Positions 29,054 to 38,118 of a stretch of DNA of 64,000 nt are shown piece by piece. The first letter of the stretch is position 1; each line of letters begins with the position of its first letter. Source of the DNA: Chitinophaga pinensis (GTDB lineage: Bacteria; Pseudomonadota; Gammaproteobacteria; Burkholderiales; SG8-41); assembly GCA_943329075.2 (NCBI GenBank), contig CALQCM020000002.1:1-64000 (forward strand). Direction: 5' to 3'. Below the pieces are notes generated by a model. It saw only the letters and a list, made by a program, of their open reading frames with translations, made no database searches and was not told the origin of the DNA. The translations under genes and the position numbers were made by a program.

Positions 29054-29077
29054 GCGCCGGCGGTTTTCCGCCGGCGC
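29054..29077. terminator. Strong hairpin after ssb
   Basis: GCGCCGGCGG-TTTT-CCGCCGGCGC is a perfect 10-bp stem 13 bp past the ssb stop. No T-tract follows, so it may be a processing or stability signal and not a full terminator. Confidence 0.45.
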
Positions 29078-29154
29078 CGCTGTTCCCTCCAGCAAGCCTC
29101 CCTGTAACGCCCTCTTTCCGCTATAATTCCGCCCTCTAAAACTGGGGGCGTGTT

Positions 29155-29535
29155 ATGCCGATTTACGAATATCGTTGCGCCGCCTGCGGCTTCCAAAAAG
29201 AGTATCTGCAGAAGATGAGTGACGCGCTGCTGACCGATTGCCCGGAATGCGGCAAGGCCAGCCTCAATAAAATGGTGACGGCGGCGGGTTTTCACCTGAA
29301 GGGCAGCGGTTGGTATGTGACCGATTTCAGGCAGGGCTCCAAGCCGACAACCGGCACCGCCACTACGGCGAAGACCGACGGCGACGGCAAAGCTGAAACC
29401 AAGTCCGAAACGAAGTCCGAAACCAGTGCGACGGCCGACAGCAAACCGGCCGCCGATGCGCCGGCGAAAAAAACCGAGGCATCAGCTTCGACTTCGACGA
29501 CGCCGGCTGGCAGCACCGCATCGAGCGGCAGCTGA
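29155..29535 (+). CDS. FmdB-family zinc ribbon protein
   Basis: 126 residues. The N-terminal ribbon starts MPIYEYRCAACG and has two CxxC pairs (C8, C11, C29, C32), as in FmdB/CxxC_CXXC_SSSS regulators. The zinc part ends near residue 65; the rest is a low-complexity K/T/S/A/E tail that is unlikely to fold. The function of the family is unclear; it usually accompanies DUF502 and aspS in betaproteobacteria, as it does here. Confidence 0.88.
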   Translation: MPIYEYRCAACGFQKEYLQKMSDALLTDCPECGKASLNKMVTAAGFHLKGSGWYVTDFRQGSKPTTGTATTAKTDGDGKAETKSETKSETSATADSKPAADAPAKKTEASASTSTTPAGSTASSGS

Positions 29536-29560
29536 GCAGGCGTGTTGAACGCAGCGCCGC

Positions 29561-29585
29561 CGCCGGCGACTGCCGGCGTGTTTTT
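29561..29585 (+). terminator. Probable intrinsic terminator after fmdB
   Basis: CGCCGGC and GCCGGCG pair around a four-base loop and are followed by TGTTTTT. It lies 25 bp past the stop of the zinc-ribbon gene. Confidence 0.6.
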
Positions 29586-29633
29586 GCCAGTGCGCGGTAA
29601 GCGGCCGGAAATCAAACAAGCAGCGGGGTTGAG

Positions 29634-30293
29634 TTGAAGAAGTATTTCATTACAGGTTTGCTGGTTTGGGTGCCACTGGGCATCACGCTGTGGGTTTTGC
29701 ACCTGCTCGTCACCAGCATGGACCAGACGTTGCTGTTGCTGCCCGAACGCTACCAAACCGAGATCCTGTTCGGCGTGCACATTCCGGGTATGGGCGTGCT
29801 GCTATCGCTGCTGATTCTGTTCGGGACGGGGCTAATCACCGCGAATTTCATCGGCCAGCGCCTGCTGTTGTTCTGGGAATCGCTGCTCGGCCGCATTCCG
29901 GTGGTGAAGTCGATTTATAACAGCGTCAAGCAGGTTTCCGACACCCTGTTCTCGTCGAACGGCCACGCTTTCCGCCAGGCCCTGCTGGTGCAGTATCCGC
30001 GCGAAGGTTCGTGGACCATCGCCTTTCTGACCGGGCGCCCCGGTGGCGATGTCGTCAATCATTTGCAGGGGGAGTTCGTCAGTATCTACGTGCCGACGAC
30101 GCCGAACCCGACCTCGGGTTTTTTCCTGATGATGCCGCAGAAGGATGTCATCGTGCTCGATATGAGTGTTGACGAGGCGTTGAAGTACATCATTTCGATG
30201 GGCGTCGTCGCGCCCGGCAACAACGCCCGCGTCAGCGGCGGCGGTGCATTGCCGAAAACGGTTGCGCTGCAAAAGCAGGCGGTCAACCAGTAA
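29634..30293 (+). CDS. DUF502 inner-membrane protein, TTG start
   Basis: 219 residues starting at a TTG, which aligns with the conserved [21 protein letters not shown] family N terminus. Two membrane spans are seen (about 5-30 and 55-80), then the family signature [20 protein letters not shown] and a soluble domain with [13 protein letters not shown]. The function is unknown, though homologues are linked to envelope stability. The 47-bp gap to aspS and the same orientation suggest cotranscription. Confidence 0.9.
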   Translation: MKKYFITGLLVWVPLGITLWVLHLLVTSMDQTLLLLPERYQTEILFGVHIPGMGVLLSLLILFGTGLITANFIGQRLLLFWESLLGRIPVVKSIYNSVKQVSDTLFSSNGHAFRQALLVQYPREGSWTIAFLTGRPGGDVVNHLQGEFVSIYVPTTPNPTSGFFLMMPQKDVIVLDMSVDEALKYIISMGVVAPGNNARVSGGGALPKTVALQKQAVNQ

Positions 30294-30340
30294 CGCAGCA
30301 TCCGCTGCACATCATTCATTTTCTAAAGCCGGTCTTTATT

Positions 30341-32119
30341 ATGCGTAGCGATTACTGCGGTTCCATCAACCGTGCGCACTTGCAACAAACCGTCACCGTG
30401 TTCGGCTGGGTGCACCGCCGCCGCGATCACGGCGGCGTCATCTTCATCGACCTGCGCGACCGCGCCGGGCTGCTGCAGGTGGTCTGCGATCCTGATTATC
30501 CGGCGACCTTCAAAACCGCCGAAACGTTGCGCAACGAATTCGTCGTGCGTGTCACCGGCAAGGTGCGGCCGCGTCCCGAGGGCACGGTCAATGCCAACCT
30601 GGTCAGCGGCGAGATCGAAGTGCTGGCTGATGAAATCGAGATTCTGAATCCGTCGCTGACGCCGCCGTTCATGATGGACGACGACCAGATTTCAGAAAAC
30701 ATCCGCCTCGAATACCGCTTTCTCGACCTGCGTCGTCCGCAGATGCAGAAAAACCTGCGCCTGCGCCATCGTGCCGCCATGTCGGCGCGCGAATATCTCG
30801 ACAAGCTCGGCTTCATCGACATCGAGACGCCGATGCTCTACAAGTCAACGCCGGAGGGCGCGCGCGAATTTCTGGTGCCTTCGCGCATCCACGACGGATT
30901 TTTCTACGCCTTGCCGCAGTCGCCGCAGTTGTTCAAGCAGTTGCTGATGGTTTCGGGCTTCGATCGTTATTATCAGATCGTCAAATGTTTTCGCGACGAA
31001 GACCTGCGCGCCGACCGGCAGCCCGAATTCACCCAGATTGATATCGAAACCTCGTTTCTCAACGAGCGCGAAATCCAGGACATCATGGAAGGCCTCGTGC
31101 GCCATATGTTCAAGCAGACGCTCGATGTCGAACTCGGCGCGTTTCCGCGCATCGCTTACGCCGAGGCGATGGCGCGTTACGGTTCGGACAAACCCGATCT
31201 GCGCGTCAAACTGGAACTGACCGACCTGACGGACCTCATGAAAACGGTCGATTTCAAAGTCTTCAAGCAGGCCGCATCGTTGAAGGACGGTCGTGTCGCC
31301 GCCATGCGCGTGCCGGGTGGCGCTGCGCTGTCGCGCAAGGAAATCGACCACTACACCACCTTCGTCGCAATTTACGGCGCCAAGGGGCTGGCTTACATCA
31401 AGGTCAACGATGTGAGCAAACTGAATGACGAGGGTCTGCAGTCGCCGATCGTCAAGTTCATGACACCTGAAATACTCGGTGAAATCCTGCGCCGCACCGG
31501 TGCCGCCAACGGTGATCTGATTTTCTTCGGCGCCGACCGCGCCAAGGTGGTCAACGATGCGCTTGGCGCTTTGCGCGTCAAGGTCGGTCACGAAAAGGGG
31601 CACGCCGAAGCGGGCTGGCGCCCGGTCTGGGTGGTCGATTTTCCGGCTTTCGAATACGACGAAGAAGCCAAACGCTGGAATGCTTCACACCATCCGTTTA
31701 CTTCGCCGAAAGACGAGCACGTCGAATTCCTTACGACCGATCCGGGCCGGGTACAGGCCAAGGCCTACGACGTGGCGCTCAATGGCTGGGAAATCGGCGG
31801 CGGTTCGGTGCGTATCCATCGCGCCGAGGTGCAGGCGAAGATTTTCGAGGTGCTCGGCATCACGCCTGAAGACGCGCGCGCCAAATTCGGTTTTCTGCTC
31901 GACGCACTGCAGTACGGCGCGCCGCCGCACGGCGGTATCGCCTTCGGTCTTGATCGTCTCGTCACGCTGATGGTCGGTGCGGATTCGATCCGCGAAGTGA
32001 TCGCCTTCCCGAAAACGCAGCGCGGCCAGGACCTGATGGTCAACGCACCGAGTGCGGTGACGGAACCGCAGTTGCGCGAGCTGCACATCCGGTTGCGCCG
32101 GCAGGAACCGACAGTCTGA
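30341..32119 (+). CDS. aspS: Aspartyl-tRNA synthetase
   Basis: 592 residues, class II synthetase charging tRNA(Asp) in the cytoplasm. Domains in order: N-terminal OB anticodon-binding fold ([18 protein letters not shown]), class II core with motif 2 [18 protein letters not shown], bacterial GAD insertion (about 290-420) and motif 3 [15 protein letters not shown]. It starts at the ATG that aligns with the conserved [10 protein letters not shown] beginning. Whether it is discriminating or also charges tRNA(Asn) cannot be told from sequence alone. Confidence 0.97.
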   Translation: MRSDYCGSINRAHLQQTVTVFGWVHRRRDHGGVIFIDLRDRAGLLQVVCDPDYPATFKTAETLRNEFVVRVTGKVRPRPEGTVNANLVSGEIEVLADEIEILNPSLTPPFMMDDDQISENIRLEYRFLDLRRPQMQKNLRLRHRAAMSAREYLDKLGFIDIETPMLYKSTPEGAREFLVPSRIHDGFFYALPQSPQLFKQLLMVSGFDRYYQIVKCFRDEDLRADRQPEFTQIDIETSFLNEREIQDIMEGLVRHMFKQTLDVELGAFPRIAYAEAMARYGSDKPDLRVKLELTDLTDLMKTVDFKVFKQAASLKDGRVAAMRVPGGAALSRKEIDHYTTFVAIYGAKGLAYIKVNDVSKLNDEGLQSPIVKFMTPEILGEILRRTGAANGDLIFFGADRAKVVNDALGALRVKVGHEKGHAEAGWRPVWVVDFPAFEYDEEAKRWNASHHPFTSPKDEHVEFLTTDPGRVQAKAYDVALNGWEIGGGSVRIHRAEVQAKIFEVLGITPEDARAKFGFLLDALQYGAPPHGGIAFGLDRLVTLMVGADSIREVIAFPKTQRGQDLMVNAPSAVTEPQLRELHIRLRRQEPTV

Positions 32120-32157
32120 TCGGTGGCGGCCCGCATTACCGCTGATCGCAACATTTC

Positions 32158-32532
32158 ATGATGCTGCGTATTTATCAGTGGACAGGGCTGTTGCTGGCGG
32201 TGGCCTTGCTGTTGCCGCAGTGCGCCTTTGCGCGCAACGATGCGCCGCAGAGCATGCAGGAGGTTGCGCTCGCCGCATTGCCCGCCGAAGCGCGCCAGGC
32301 CGTGGCACTGATCAAACGCGGCGGGCCGTACACTTATCAACGTGACGGCGTGGTGTTCGGCAACTACGAAAACCTGCTGCCGCCGCGCCAGCGCGGTTAT
32401 TACCGCGAATTCACCGTGCCGACGCCGGGCGCCGCGAATCGCGGCGCGCGTCGTATCATTGCCGGCGGCGGCACCGTGGAGTTCTATTACACTGCGGACC
32501 ATTACCGCAGTTTTCAGCGCGTGCGCGAATGA
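32158..32532 (+). CDS. Secreted guanyl-specific ribonuclease (N1/T1 family, barnase-like)
   Basis: A 124-residue microbial RNase of the Sa/barnase/T1 fold. A signal peptide (about 1-25, ending AFA) indicates export. The fold's hallmarks are RDGVVFGNYENLLP, then the active site: E84 (YREFTVPTPG), R98/R99 (RGARRII) and H115 (TADHYRSF). It should cleave single-stranded RNA after guanine. Its stop codon overlaps the start of the barstar-like gene (ATGA), the classical toxin-inhibitor order. Upstream is aspS, 38 bp away. Confidence 0.88.
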   Translation: MMLRIYQWTGLLLAVALLLPQCAFARNDAPQSMQEVALAALPAEARQAVALIKRGGPYTYQRDGVVFGNYENLLPPRQRGYYREFTVPTPGAANRGARRIIAGGGTVEFYYTADHYRSFQRVRE

Positions 32533-32963
32533 GCCACTTACCAGCATTGCATTTCGAGGCAAAACACAACGGCATTTACCGCGCGTCGTCGCCGCTGCCG
32601 GCATGGCGCTCCTGTGCGGCGGCGCAGGGCCTGGCATGGTGCGAGCTTGACCTTGCCGGGGTGGCAACCAAGCACGGGTTTCTCGATCGTTGTGCCGCGG
32701 TCCTGCAATTTCCCGGCGGCTTCGGCGGCAATTGGGACGCGCTGGCCGATAGTCTGGAAGATCTGTCCTGGCAGCCTGTGGCGGGCGCGGTGATTCGCTG
32801 GGAAAACGCCGGCGCTTTTGCAAAAGAGGCGGATTTCGCCACGGCGCTTGAAATCTTCGCCGCCGCCGCCAGTTACTGGAAACAGAAGTCGCGTGTTTTT
32901 CTGGTGCTGATGGAGGCGGGCGTGCACAGCCGGCAGACGTTGCCGGGGTGGCCGCCACAATGA
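32529..32963 (+). CDS. Barstar-family ribonuclease inhibitor
   Basis: 144 residues, resembling barstar: DLAGVATKHGFLDRCAAVLQF then GGFGGNWDALADSLEDLSW, the segment that in barstar plugs the RNase active site. It has no signal peptide, so it would sit in the cytoplasm and neutralise unexported RNase, protecting the cell. It overlaps the RNase gene by four bases upstream and the nudB gene by four bases downstream, which suggests translational coupling of all three. The N-terminal 30 residues look like an extra extension. Confidence 0.85.
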   Translation: MSHLPALHFEAKHNGIYRASSPLPAWRSCAAAQGLAWCELDLAGVATKHGFLDRCAAVLQFPGGFGGNWDALADSLEDLSWQPVAGAVIRWENAGAFAKEADFATALEIFAAAASYWKQKSRVFLVLMEAGVHSRQTLPGWPPQ

Positions 32964-33409
32964 CGCGGCAATACAAGATCCCGGTTTCAGTGCTGGTGGT
33001 GATCCACAGCGCGGACCTGCAGGTGTTGCTGCTGGAGCGCGCCGACCGTCCGGGTTTCTGGCAGTCGGTGACGGGCAGCCGCGATCCCGATGAGGTGTTG
33101 CTTGGCGCAACGGCGCGGCGCGAGGTGATGGAAGAAACCGGCATTGATGCCACCGAATTCGAACTGCGTGACTGGCAGAAGCAGAATCAGTACGAGATCT
33201 ACCCGCATTGGCGCGGCCGTTACGCGCCCGGTGTGACGCACAACACCGAACATGTGTTCAGTCTGTGTTTGCCGGCGCCGCAGCCGGTGGTTTTGGCGCC
33301 GCGTGAACATCTGCACTACGAATGGCTGCCGTGGCGCGATGCGGCAGACAAGGTGTTCTCGTGGAGCAATGCCGAAGCGATCCGTGAACTGCCGGCGCGC
33401 ACAGTTTAG
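32960..33409 (+). CDS. nudB: Dihydroneopterin triphosphate diphosphatase
   Basis: 149 residues from the ATG that overlaps the barstar stop (ATGA); an in-frame GTG is four codons upstream. A Nudix hydrolase that removes pyrophosphate from 7,8-dihydroneopterin triphosphate in folate synthesis. The Nudix box is complete: G-x5-E-x7-REVMEETGI within GSRDPDEVLLGATARREVME. HNTEHVFSLCLP matches NudB homologues. In betaproteobacteria nudB often lies near aspS, as here; the RNase-barstar pair is wedged between them. Confidence 0.92.
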   Translation: MTRQYKIPVSVLVVIHSADLQVLLLERADRPGFWQSVTGSRDPDEVLLGATARREVMEETGIDATEFELRDWQKQNQYEIYPHWRGRYAPGVTHNTEHVFSLCLPAPQPVVLAPREHLHYEWLPWRDAADKVFSWSNAEAIRELPARTV

Positions 33410-33508
33410 GTGATTACCCCTTTTGTCACCGCGTGTAATACAGTTTCAGAGTGGAATTTTTGTCATATTGTGGTAATGTTTTAGACCCTTTATCGCAGGT
33501 GTACTAGG

Positions 33509-34606
33509 ATGCCAACCGCTGCAATTGCATTTGACCGTTTCAAACCGCTGCACGATGACGCGTGCGAGAGCCGCATCATTGCGGCCAAGGCTGCGCTGGG
33601 TAAGCGCGCGGTCATCCTCGGCCATCATTATCAGCGCGCCGACGTCTACAAACACGCCGACCTGTCTGGCGACTCGCTGGGGTTGTCCAAGCTGGCGACG
33701 CAGACGGATGCCGATTACATTGTTTTCTGCGGCGTGCATTTCATGGCCGAAGTCGCCGATATTCTGTCGCGGCCCGAGCAGACGGCGATATTGCCGGACA
33801 TGAGCGCCGGTTGTTCGATGGCCGACATGGCCAGCCTCGCCAAGGTTGAGCGCGTGTGGCGCGAAATCGGCAGCGTGCTCGATCCGGACGAACACGTCAC
33901 GCCGATTACCTATATCAATTCCGCCGCCGACCTGAAGGCGTTCTGCGGCGAGCACGGTGGCATTGTCTGCACCTCGAGCAACGCGCAGCCGATTCTGAGT
34001 TGGGCGTTTGAGCGCCGTGAAAAAGTGCTGTTCTTCCCCGACCAGCACCTCGGCCGCTGGAGCGGCTACATGAACGGCATCAAGCCGGACGAAATGCTGG
34101 TGTGGGATTTCGACGAACCGCTTGGCGGTTTGACCGCGGAACAGATCCGCAAGGCAAAAGTGTTGCTGTGGAAGGGGCATTGCTCGGTACACCAGATGTT
34201 CCAGGCGCAGCATATTCTGAATTTCCGCAACCAGTATCCGGACGGCATGGTCATTTCGCATCCGGAATGCAATTTCGAAGTGTGCAAGCTGTCGGATTAC
34301 GTCGGCTCCACCGATTTCATTCTGAAAACGCTGAAGGACGCGAAGCCGGGCACGCGCTGGCTGGTCGGCACTGAACTCAATCTGGTCAACCGCATGGCCG
34401 AACAGTTGAAGCCCGAGGGCAAGATTGTGCAGTTCATGGCGCCGACGGTGTGCATGTGTTCGACCATGGCGCGCATCGATCCGCAACACCTGGCGTGGGC
34501 GCTCGAAAATCTGGTCGAGGGCCGGGTTGTCAACCCGATCCGCGTGCCCGCGCGCGAAGCCGAACTCGCCCGCACCGCGCTCAAACGCATGCTCGACGTG
34601 GTCTGA
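33509..34606 (+). CDS. nadA: Quinolinate synthase A
   Basis: A 365-residue 4Fe-4S enzyme condensing iminoaspartate with dihydroxyacetone phosphate to quinolinate in NAD synthesis. The cluster cysteines are C102 (DMSAGCSMAD), C225 (KGHCSVHQM) and C315/C317 (TVCMCSTM). LGHHYQRADVYKHADLSGDS near residues 38-57 and the GSTDFILK segment near 266 are family signatures. It has its own upstream gap of about 100 bp, AT-richer than the surroundings. nadB and nadC are not in the window. Confidence 0.95.
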   Translation: MPTAAIAFDRFKPLHDDACESRIIAAKAALGKRAVILGHHYQRADVYKHADLSGDSLGLSKLATQTDADYIVFCGVHFMAEVADILSRPEQTAILPDMSAGCSMADMASLAKVERVWREIGSVLDPDEHVTPITYINSAADLKAFCGEHGGIVCTSSNAQPILSWAFERREKVLFFPDQHLGRWSGYMNGIKPDEMLVWDFDEPLGGLTAEQIRKAKVLLWKGHCSVHQMFQAQHILNFRNQYPDGMVISHPECNFEVCKLSDYVGSTDFILKTLKDAKPGTRWLVGTELNLVNRMAEQLKPEGKIVQFMAPTVCMCSTMARIDPQHLAWALENLVEGRVVNPIRVPAREAELARTALKRMLDVV

Positions 34607-34621
34607 CGCTTGCAGCAGGCG

Positions 34622-35197
34622 ATGCGGCGTCGCCTGCTGCAGCTTGCGCTGGTTTTTTTTCTGGCACCGTCCTTCGCGACGGGCGCGACTTCCGACGTTC
34701 AACTTGACCGCAACGGCAGCCGCTTTGCCGTGCGCAGCGAGTCGTATATCGCGGCCAGCGCCGCGGTCGCCTGGCAGGTGTTGAGCGATTACGATCATCT
34801 GGCCGGGTTCGTTCCCGACCTGCGTGTCAGCCGTGTCATCAGCGCGCCGGGGCAGCCGTTGCTGGTTGAGCAAAGCGGCGAGGCCGGGTTCCTGATATTC
34901 AGGTTTTCAGTTGATGTGGTGCTGGAAATCGAAGAGGCGCCACCGCAACGGCTGGGGTTTCGCGCGATTCGCGGTAACATGCGCAGCATGCAGGGCGAAT
35001 GGCGCATCGAACCTTCCGCACCCGGCATCAGGCTCGTCTACACGGCCGAACTGGAACCTGCGTTCTGGGTGCCACCGATCATAGGGCCGGTCGTGATGCG
35101 GCGCGACATCGCCGGGCAGATCGAAGCGGTGCTTCTGGAAATCGAACGACGACAGGCCGCAATAACATCACCATCAACGACGCAACTCGCAAAATGA
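34622..35197 (+). CDS. SRPBCC (START-like) family exported protein
   Basis: 191 residues from the ATG at 34622, with a TTG in frame four codons earlier. A signal peptide ends FATGA. The mature part follows the polyketide-cyclase/START fold: VAWQVLSDYDHLAGFVPDLRVSRV, then LEIEEAPPQRLGFRAI and a C-terminal helix (MRRDIAGQIEAVLLEIE). It probably binds a hydrophobic ligand in a helix-grip cavity in the periplasm; no catalytic residues can be assigned. It shares an ATGA overlap with the next gene. Confidence 0.8.
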   Translation: MRRRLLQLALVFFLAPSFATGATSDVQLDRNGSRFAVRSESYIAASAAVAWQVLSDYDHLAGFVPDLRVSRVISAPGQPLLVEQSGEAGFLIFRFSVDVVLEIEEAPPQRLGFRAIRGNMRSMQGEWRIEPSAPGIRLVYTAELEPAFWVPPIIGPVVMRRDIAGQIEAVLLEIERRQAAITSPSTTQLAK

Positions 35198-35946
35198 GCG
35201 ATACGCTGCACGTAGCCACTTACAACATCCACAAGGGTTTTTCGTTCTTCCGCCGGCGCATGGTGATCCACGACGTGCGCGAGCATCTGCGGCTGCTCAA
35301 TGCAGACCTTGTTTTTTTGCAGGAGGTACAGGGCAATCATTCGAAACATGCGCGGCGTTTTCACAACTGGCCGGCACAGCCGCAAACCGAGTTTCTGGCC
35401 GATGCGGTGTGGACCGATTTCGCCTACGGCCGCAACGCGGTCTACGATGACGGCCATCACGGCAACGCGATTCTCAGCCGCTTTCCAATCGTGCGCTGGG
35501 ACAATCAGGACATCTCCGCGCACCGCTTCGAGAGCCGCGGGCTTTTGCATTGCGAGATCGAGGTGCCGGGCTGGGACCAGCTGCTGCATTGCGTCTGCGT
35601 TCATCTCGCGTTGACCGCGGGACACCGCAACCGCCAGATGCGTCTCCTGCAGACCCGCATCGAGCAATTGGTGCCGCGGTCGGCCCCCTTGATCATTGCC
35701 GGTGATTTCAACGACTGGACGCAGAATGCGCAGCACGGTCTGGCGCGCGCGCTCGAGTTGCGCGAGGCATTTGAAACGGCGCACGGCCGCCCGGCGCGCA
35801 GTTTTCCCGCCGCGCTGCCGCTGCTGCAGTTCGACCGCATTTACGTGCGCGGATTCAGCGTGCAGGATGCGCGCGTGCACCATGGCCATCCATGGGCACG
35901 CATCTCGGACCACGCCGCATTGACCTCGAGGCTGAAGCGTTTATGA
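35194..35946 (+). CDS. Endonuclease/exonuclease/phosphatase family protein
   Basis: 250 residues from the ATG at 35194, which overlaps the upstream stop by four bases; a longer open frame through the upstream gene is not coding. The EEP fold shows N (YNIHKG, about 9-14), E (QEVQGN), H (HHGNAIL), N/D (GDFND) and the C-terminal SDHAAL motif. It is a metal-dependent phosphodiesterase. In betaproteobacteria this gene regularly precedes clsB, suggesting a role with phospholipids and not DNA. Confidence 0.88.
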   Translation: MSDTLHVATYNIHKGFSFFRRRMVIHDVREHLRLLNADLVFLQEVQGNHSKHARRFHNWPAQPQTEFLADAVWTDFAYGRNAVYDDGHHGNAILSRFPIVRWDNQDISAHRFESRGLLHCEIEVPGWDQLLHCVCVHLALTAGHRNRQMRLLQTRIEQLVPRSAPLIIAGDFNDWTQNAQHGLARALELREAFETAHGRPARSFPAALPLLQFDRIYVRGFSVQDARVHHGHPWARISDHAALTSRLKRL

Positions 35947-37115
35947 ACGAATTCATGCCCGGCAACCGGATTCGCCTGCTTCGCACCGGCAGCGAATATT
36001 TTCCCGCACTGGCGGCGGCGATCGACGCGGCACGCCGGCAAATTCATCTGGAAACGTACATATTCGAAGCGGACGCTACCGGACATGTGATCGCAGCGGC
36101 CCTGTCCCGTGCCGCCGCGCGCGGTGTTGCCACGCATGTGCTGATCGATGGTTTCGGTTCGAAAGATCTGGCGGTCGGGCTGCTTGATGAAATGCGCGCG
36201 GCAGGCGTGCGACTGCTCAAATTCCGCCCGGAGATTTCGCCGTGGACGATGAAGCGGCAGCGCCTGCGCCGGTTGCATCGCAAGGTCGCCGTAATTGACG
36301 GCCGCATCGCTTTAGTCGGTGGCATCAACATCATTGACGACATGCATACGCCGGGGCAGATCCCGCCGCGTTTCGATTATGCCGTTGAGATCGAAGGGCC
36401 GCTGCTGGCCGACATCCACCGTTCGGCGACCAAGCTGTGGAATTACGTGAGCTGGACACAACTGCGCAAGCGTGGCGTGCATGTCGATGTCGCGACTGCG
36501 GTGAGCGTGCCCTGCGGCAACCAGCGCGCGGCCTTTGTGATTCGCGACAATCTGCGTCATCGCAACGATATCGAAAACGCCTACCTTGAGGCGATTGCAG
36601 GCGCGCGCAGCGAGATCGTGATTGCCTGCGCCTATTTTTTTCCCGGCCGCACCTTCCGCCGCGCGCTGATCGACGCGGCGGCGCGCGGTGTGCGCGTCGT
36701 GCTGTTGTTGCAGGGCCGCGTCGAGTACATGTTGCTGCATTACGCGTCGCGCGCGTTATATGTGCATTTTCTCAATGCCGGCGTCGAGATCCTCGAATAT
36801 CACCGTAGTTTCCTGCATGCCAAGGTGGCGGTGATCGATCACCGCTGGGCAACGGTCGGCTCGTCGAACATCGATCCGATGAGCCTGTTGCTGGCGCGTG
36901 AAGCCAATGTGATGATCGACGACGCGGCGTTCGCGCGCGAATTGCGTTTGAGCCTGAACGAGGCGATGGAGTCGGGCGCGCAACCGGTTCTGCGCACGCA
37001 ATGGGAGCGGCAGTCGCATACGCTGCCGATGCGCCTGATGACCTGGCTGTGTTACGGGCTGGTGCGTTTCCTCAGCGGCTGGTCGTCCTACGGGCGCGCG
37101 CGCGAGTTCCAATGA
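35943..37115 (+). CDS. clsB: Cardiolipin synthase B
   Basis: 390 residues; the ATG at 35943 overlaps the previous stop (ATGA). A phospholipase-D superfamily enzyme joining phosphatidylglycerol molecules to form cardiolipin. Both HKD motifs are present: LHRKVAVIDGRIALVGGINI (about 117-136) and LHAKVAVIDHRWATVGSSNI (about 295-314). Basic RRIHLE-like surface and a C-terminal hydrophobic segment (MTWLCYGLVRFLSGW) suggest inner-membrane association. It closes a chain of three genes with overlapping stops and starts (SRPBCC - EEP - clsB). Confidence 0.94.
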   Translation: MNEFMPGNRIRLLRTGSEYFPALAAAIDAARRQIHLETYIFEADATGHVIAAALSRAAARGVATHVLIDGFGSKDLAVGLLDEMRAAGVRLLKFRPEISPWTMKRQRLRRLHRKVAVIDGRIALVGGINIIDDMHTPGQIPPRFDYAVEIEGPLLADIHRSATKLWNYVSWTQLRKRGVHVDVATAVSVPCGNQRAAFVIRDNLRHRNDIENAYLEAIAGARSEIVIACAYFFPGRTFRRALIDAAARGVRVVLLLQGRVEYMLLHYASRALYVHFLNAGVEILEYHRSFLHAKVAVIDHRWATVGSSNIDPMSLLLAREANVMIDDAAFARELRLSLNEAMESGAQPVLRTQWERQSHTLPMRLMTWLCYGLVRFLSGWSSYGRAREFQ

Positions 37116-37119
37116 AAAT

Positions 37120-37141
37120 CGCCCGCCCTTGCGGGCGGGCG
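37120..37141. terminator. GC-rich hairpin after clsB
   Basis: CGCCCGCCC-TTGC-GGGCGGGCG forms a perfect 9-bp stem 5 bp past the clsB stop, between two convergent genes. There is no T-tract, so termination is plausible but unproven. Confidence 0.55.
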
Positions 37142-37170
37142 CAGCGGACGCAGGGGAACGTCCGCAGGGG

Positions 37171-37908
37171 TCAGTAACGGTAGTTGTTATTCGCGTTGTT
37201 CGGTGCCGGTGCATAGTCAGCGCCGTTCGATGACGTGCGGTCGCGGCGGTATTCGCGGTCTGACACGGGGGCGCCGTCGTCGATGATGCCGAAGCCCACC
37301 TTGACGGTATTGCCCGGGTTGTAGGGCAGCGTGGTCGTGACGTCGCGTCCGTTGAAGCGGTAGACGACGTTGTAACCCTTGATCACTTCACGCGACGATT
37401 CAACGGTGCGGCAGCGTTGTGCGGCCTGTCCGGCGCTCGCGGTCCGGGCGCCGATGCGATCGCCGGCCATGGTGCCGGCAATCGTGCCCGCGGCGGTGGC
37501 TGCACCGTTGCCGCGGCCATTGCCGACCTGGTTGCCGAGCACACCGCCGGCGACGGCGCCGACGGCGGCGCCGGTGTAATTGCGGTTGGCATCCGGGTTG
37601 GCGACGGCGTCACCGGCCATGGTGCCGGCGGCGGCGCCGACGGCAGTCGCCACATCGCGGCCGTTGCCGTGGCCGACCTGGCGCCCGATCAGGGCGCCGG
37701 CGAGGCCGCCGAGTATCGGCGCGATGATGCTGCGTTCCTTGGGGGCGGGCGCCGCGGCGCTGTCACACTCCTGGCGCGGTTCAGAGATGCGTTCGTAGAT
37801 GGGTGTCGACGAAATTACCTGTGCCGAGTCAACGACCTCGCTGGCGGCAAAGGCGCCGGCGCTGCACAAGGTGGCGACGAGCAGGGGAATGGTTTTGCGG
37901 CTGTTCAT
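37171..37908 (-). CDS. Glycine-zipper outer-membrane-type protein
   Basis: 245 residues with a signal peptide ending AFAA near residue 21. The centre has several glycine-zipper repeats, among them GGLAGALIGRQVGHGNGRD and AVGAVAGGVLGNQVGNGRG, the pattern of the 17-kDa/SlyB surface family that inserts hairpins into membranes. After about residue 165 there is a C-terminal beta-rich domain with GYNVVYRFNGRDVTTTLPY. No lipobox is seen, unlike many SlyB relatives. It is convergent with clsB. Confidence 0.85.
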   Translation of the reverse strand: MNSRKTIPLLVATLCSAGAFAASEVVDSAQVISSTPIYERISEPRQECDSAAAPAPKERSIIAPILGGLAGALIGRQVGHGNGRDVATAVGAAAGTMAGDAVANPDANRNYTGAAVGAVAGGVLGNQVGNGRGNGAATAAGTIAGTMAGDRIGARTASAGQAAQRCRTVESSREVIKGYNVVYRFNGRDVTTTLPYNPGNTVKVGFGIIDDGAPVSDREYRRDRTSSNGADYAPAPNNANNNYRY

Positions 37909-38118
37909 GATGGACTCCTCGAAAAATTCGGTCTCGGCTATTAGAACGCCGCAGGCCGCCGTTTGTTGACGATCGTTACAAACTCTTACAAACCGCCCTT
38001 TTGCCGCATTGCCGTCCGCCGGACGCGCCGGCGGCTGTGTGACTGCGTGTTACGATAGCGGTGAGAAAACGCCATCTTCAACCGCCGCGGCCCCGGCCGC
38101 GCGCCCGGACCGGATTCC

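Noticed and set aside
33421-33508. NadR-like or NadQ-like operator or promoter ahead of nadA
   Set aside because: The stretch is AT-rich but contains no clear palindrome, and no good sigma-70 pair with normal spacing was found.
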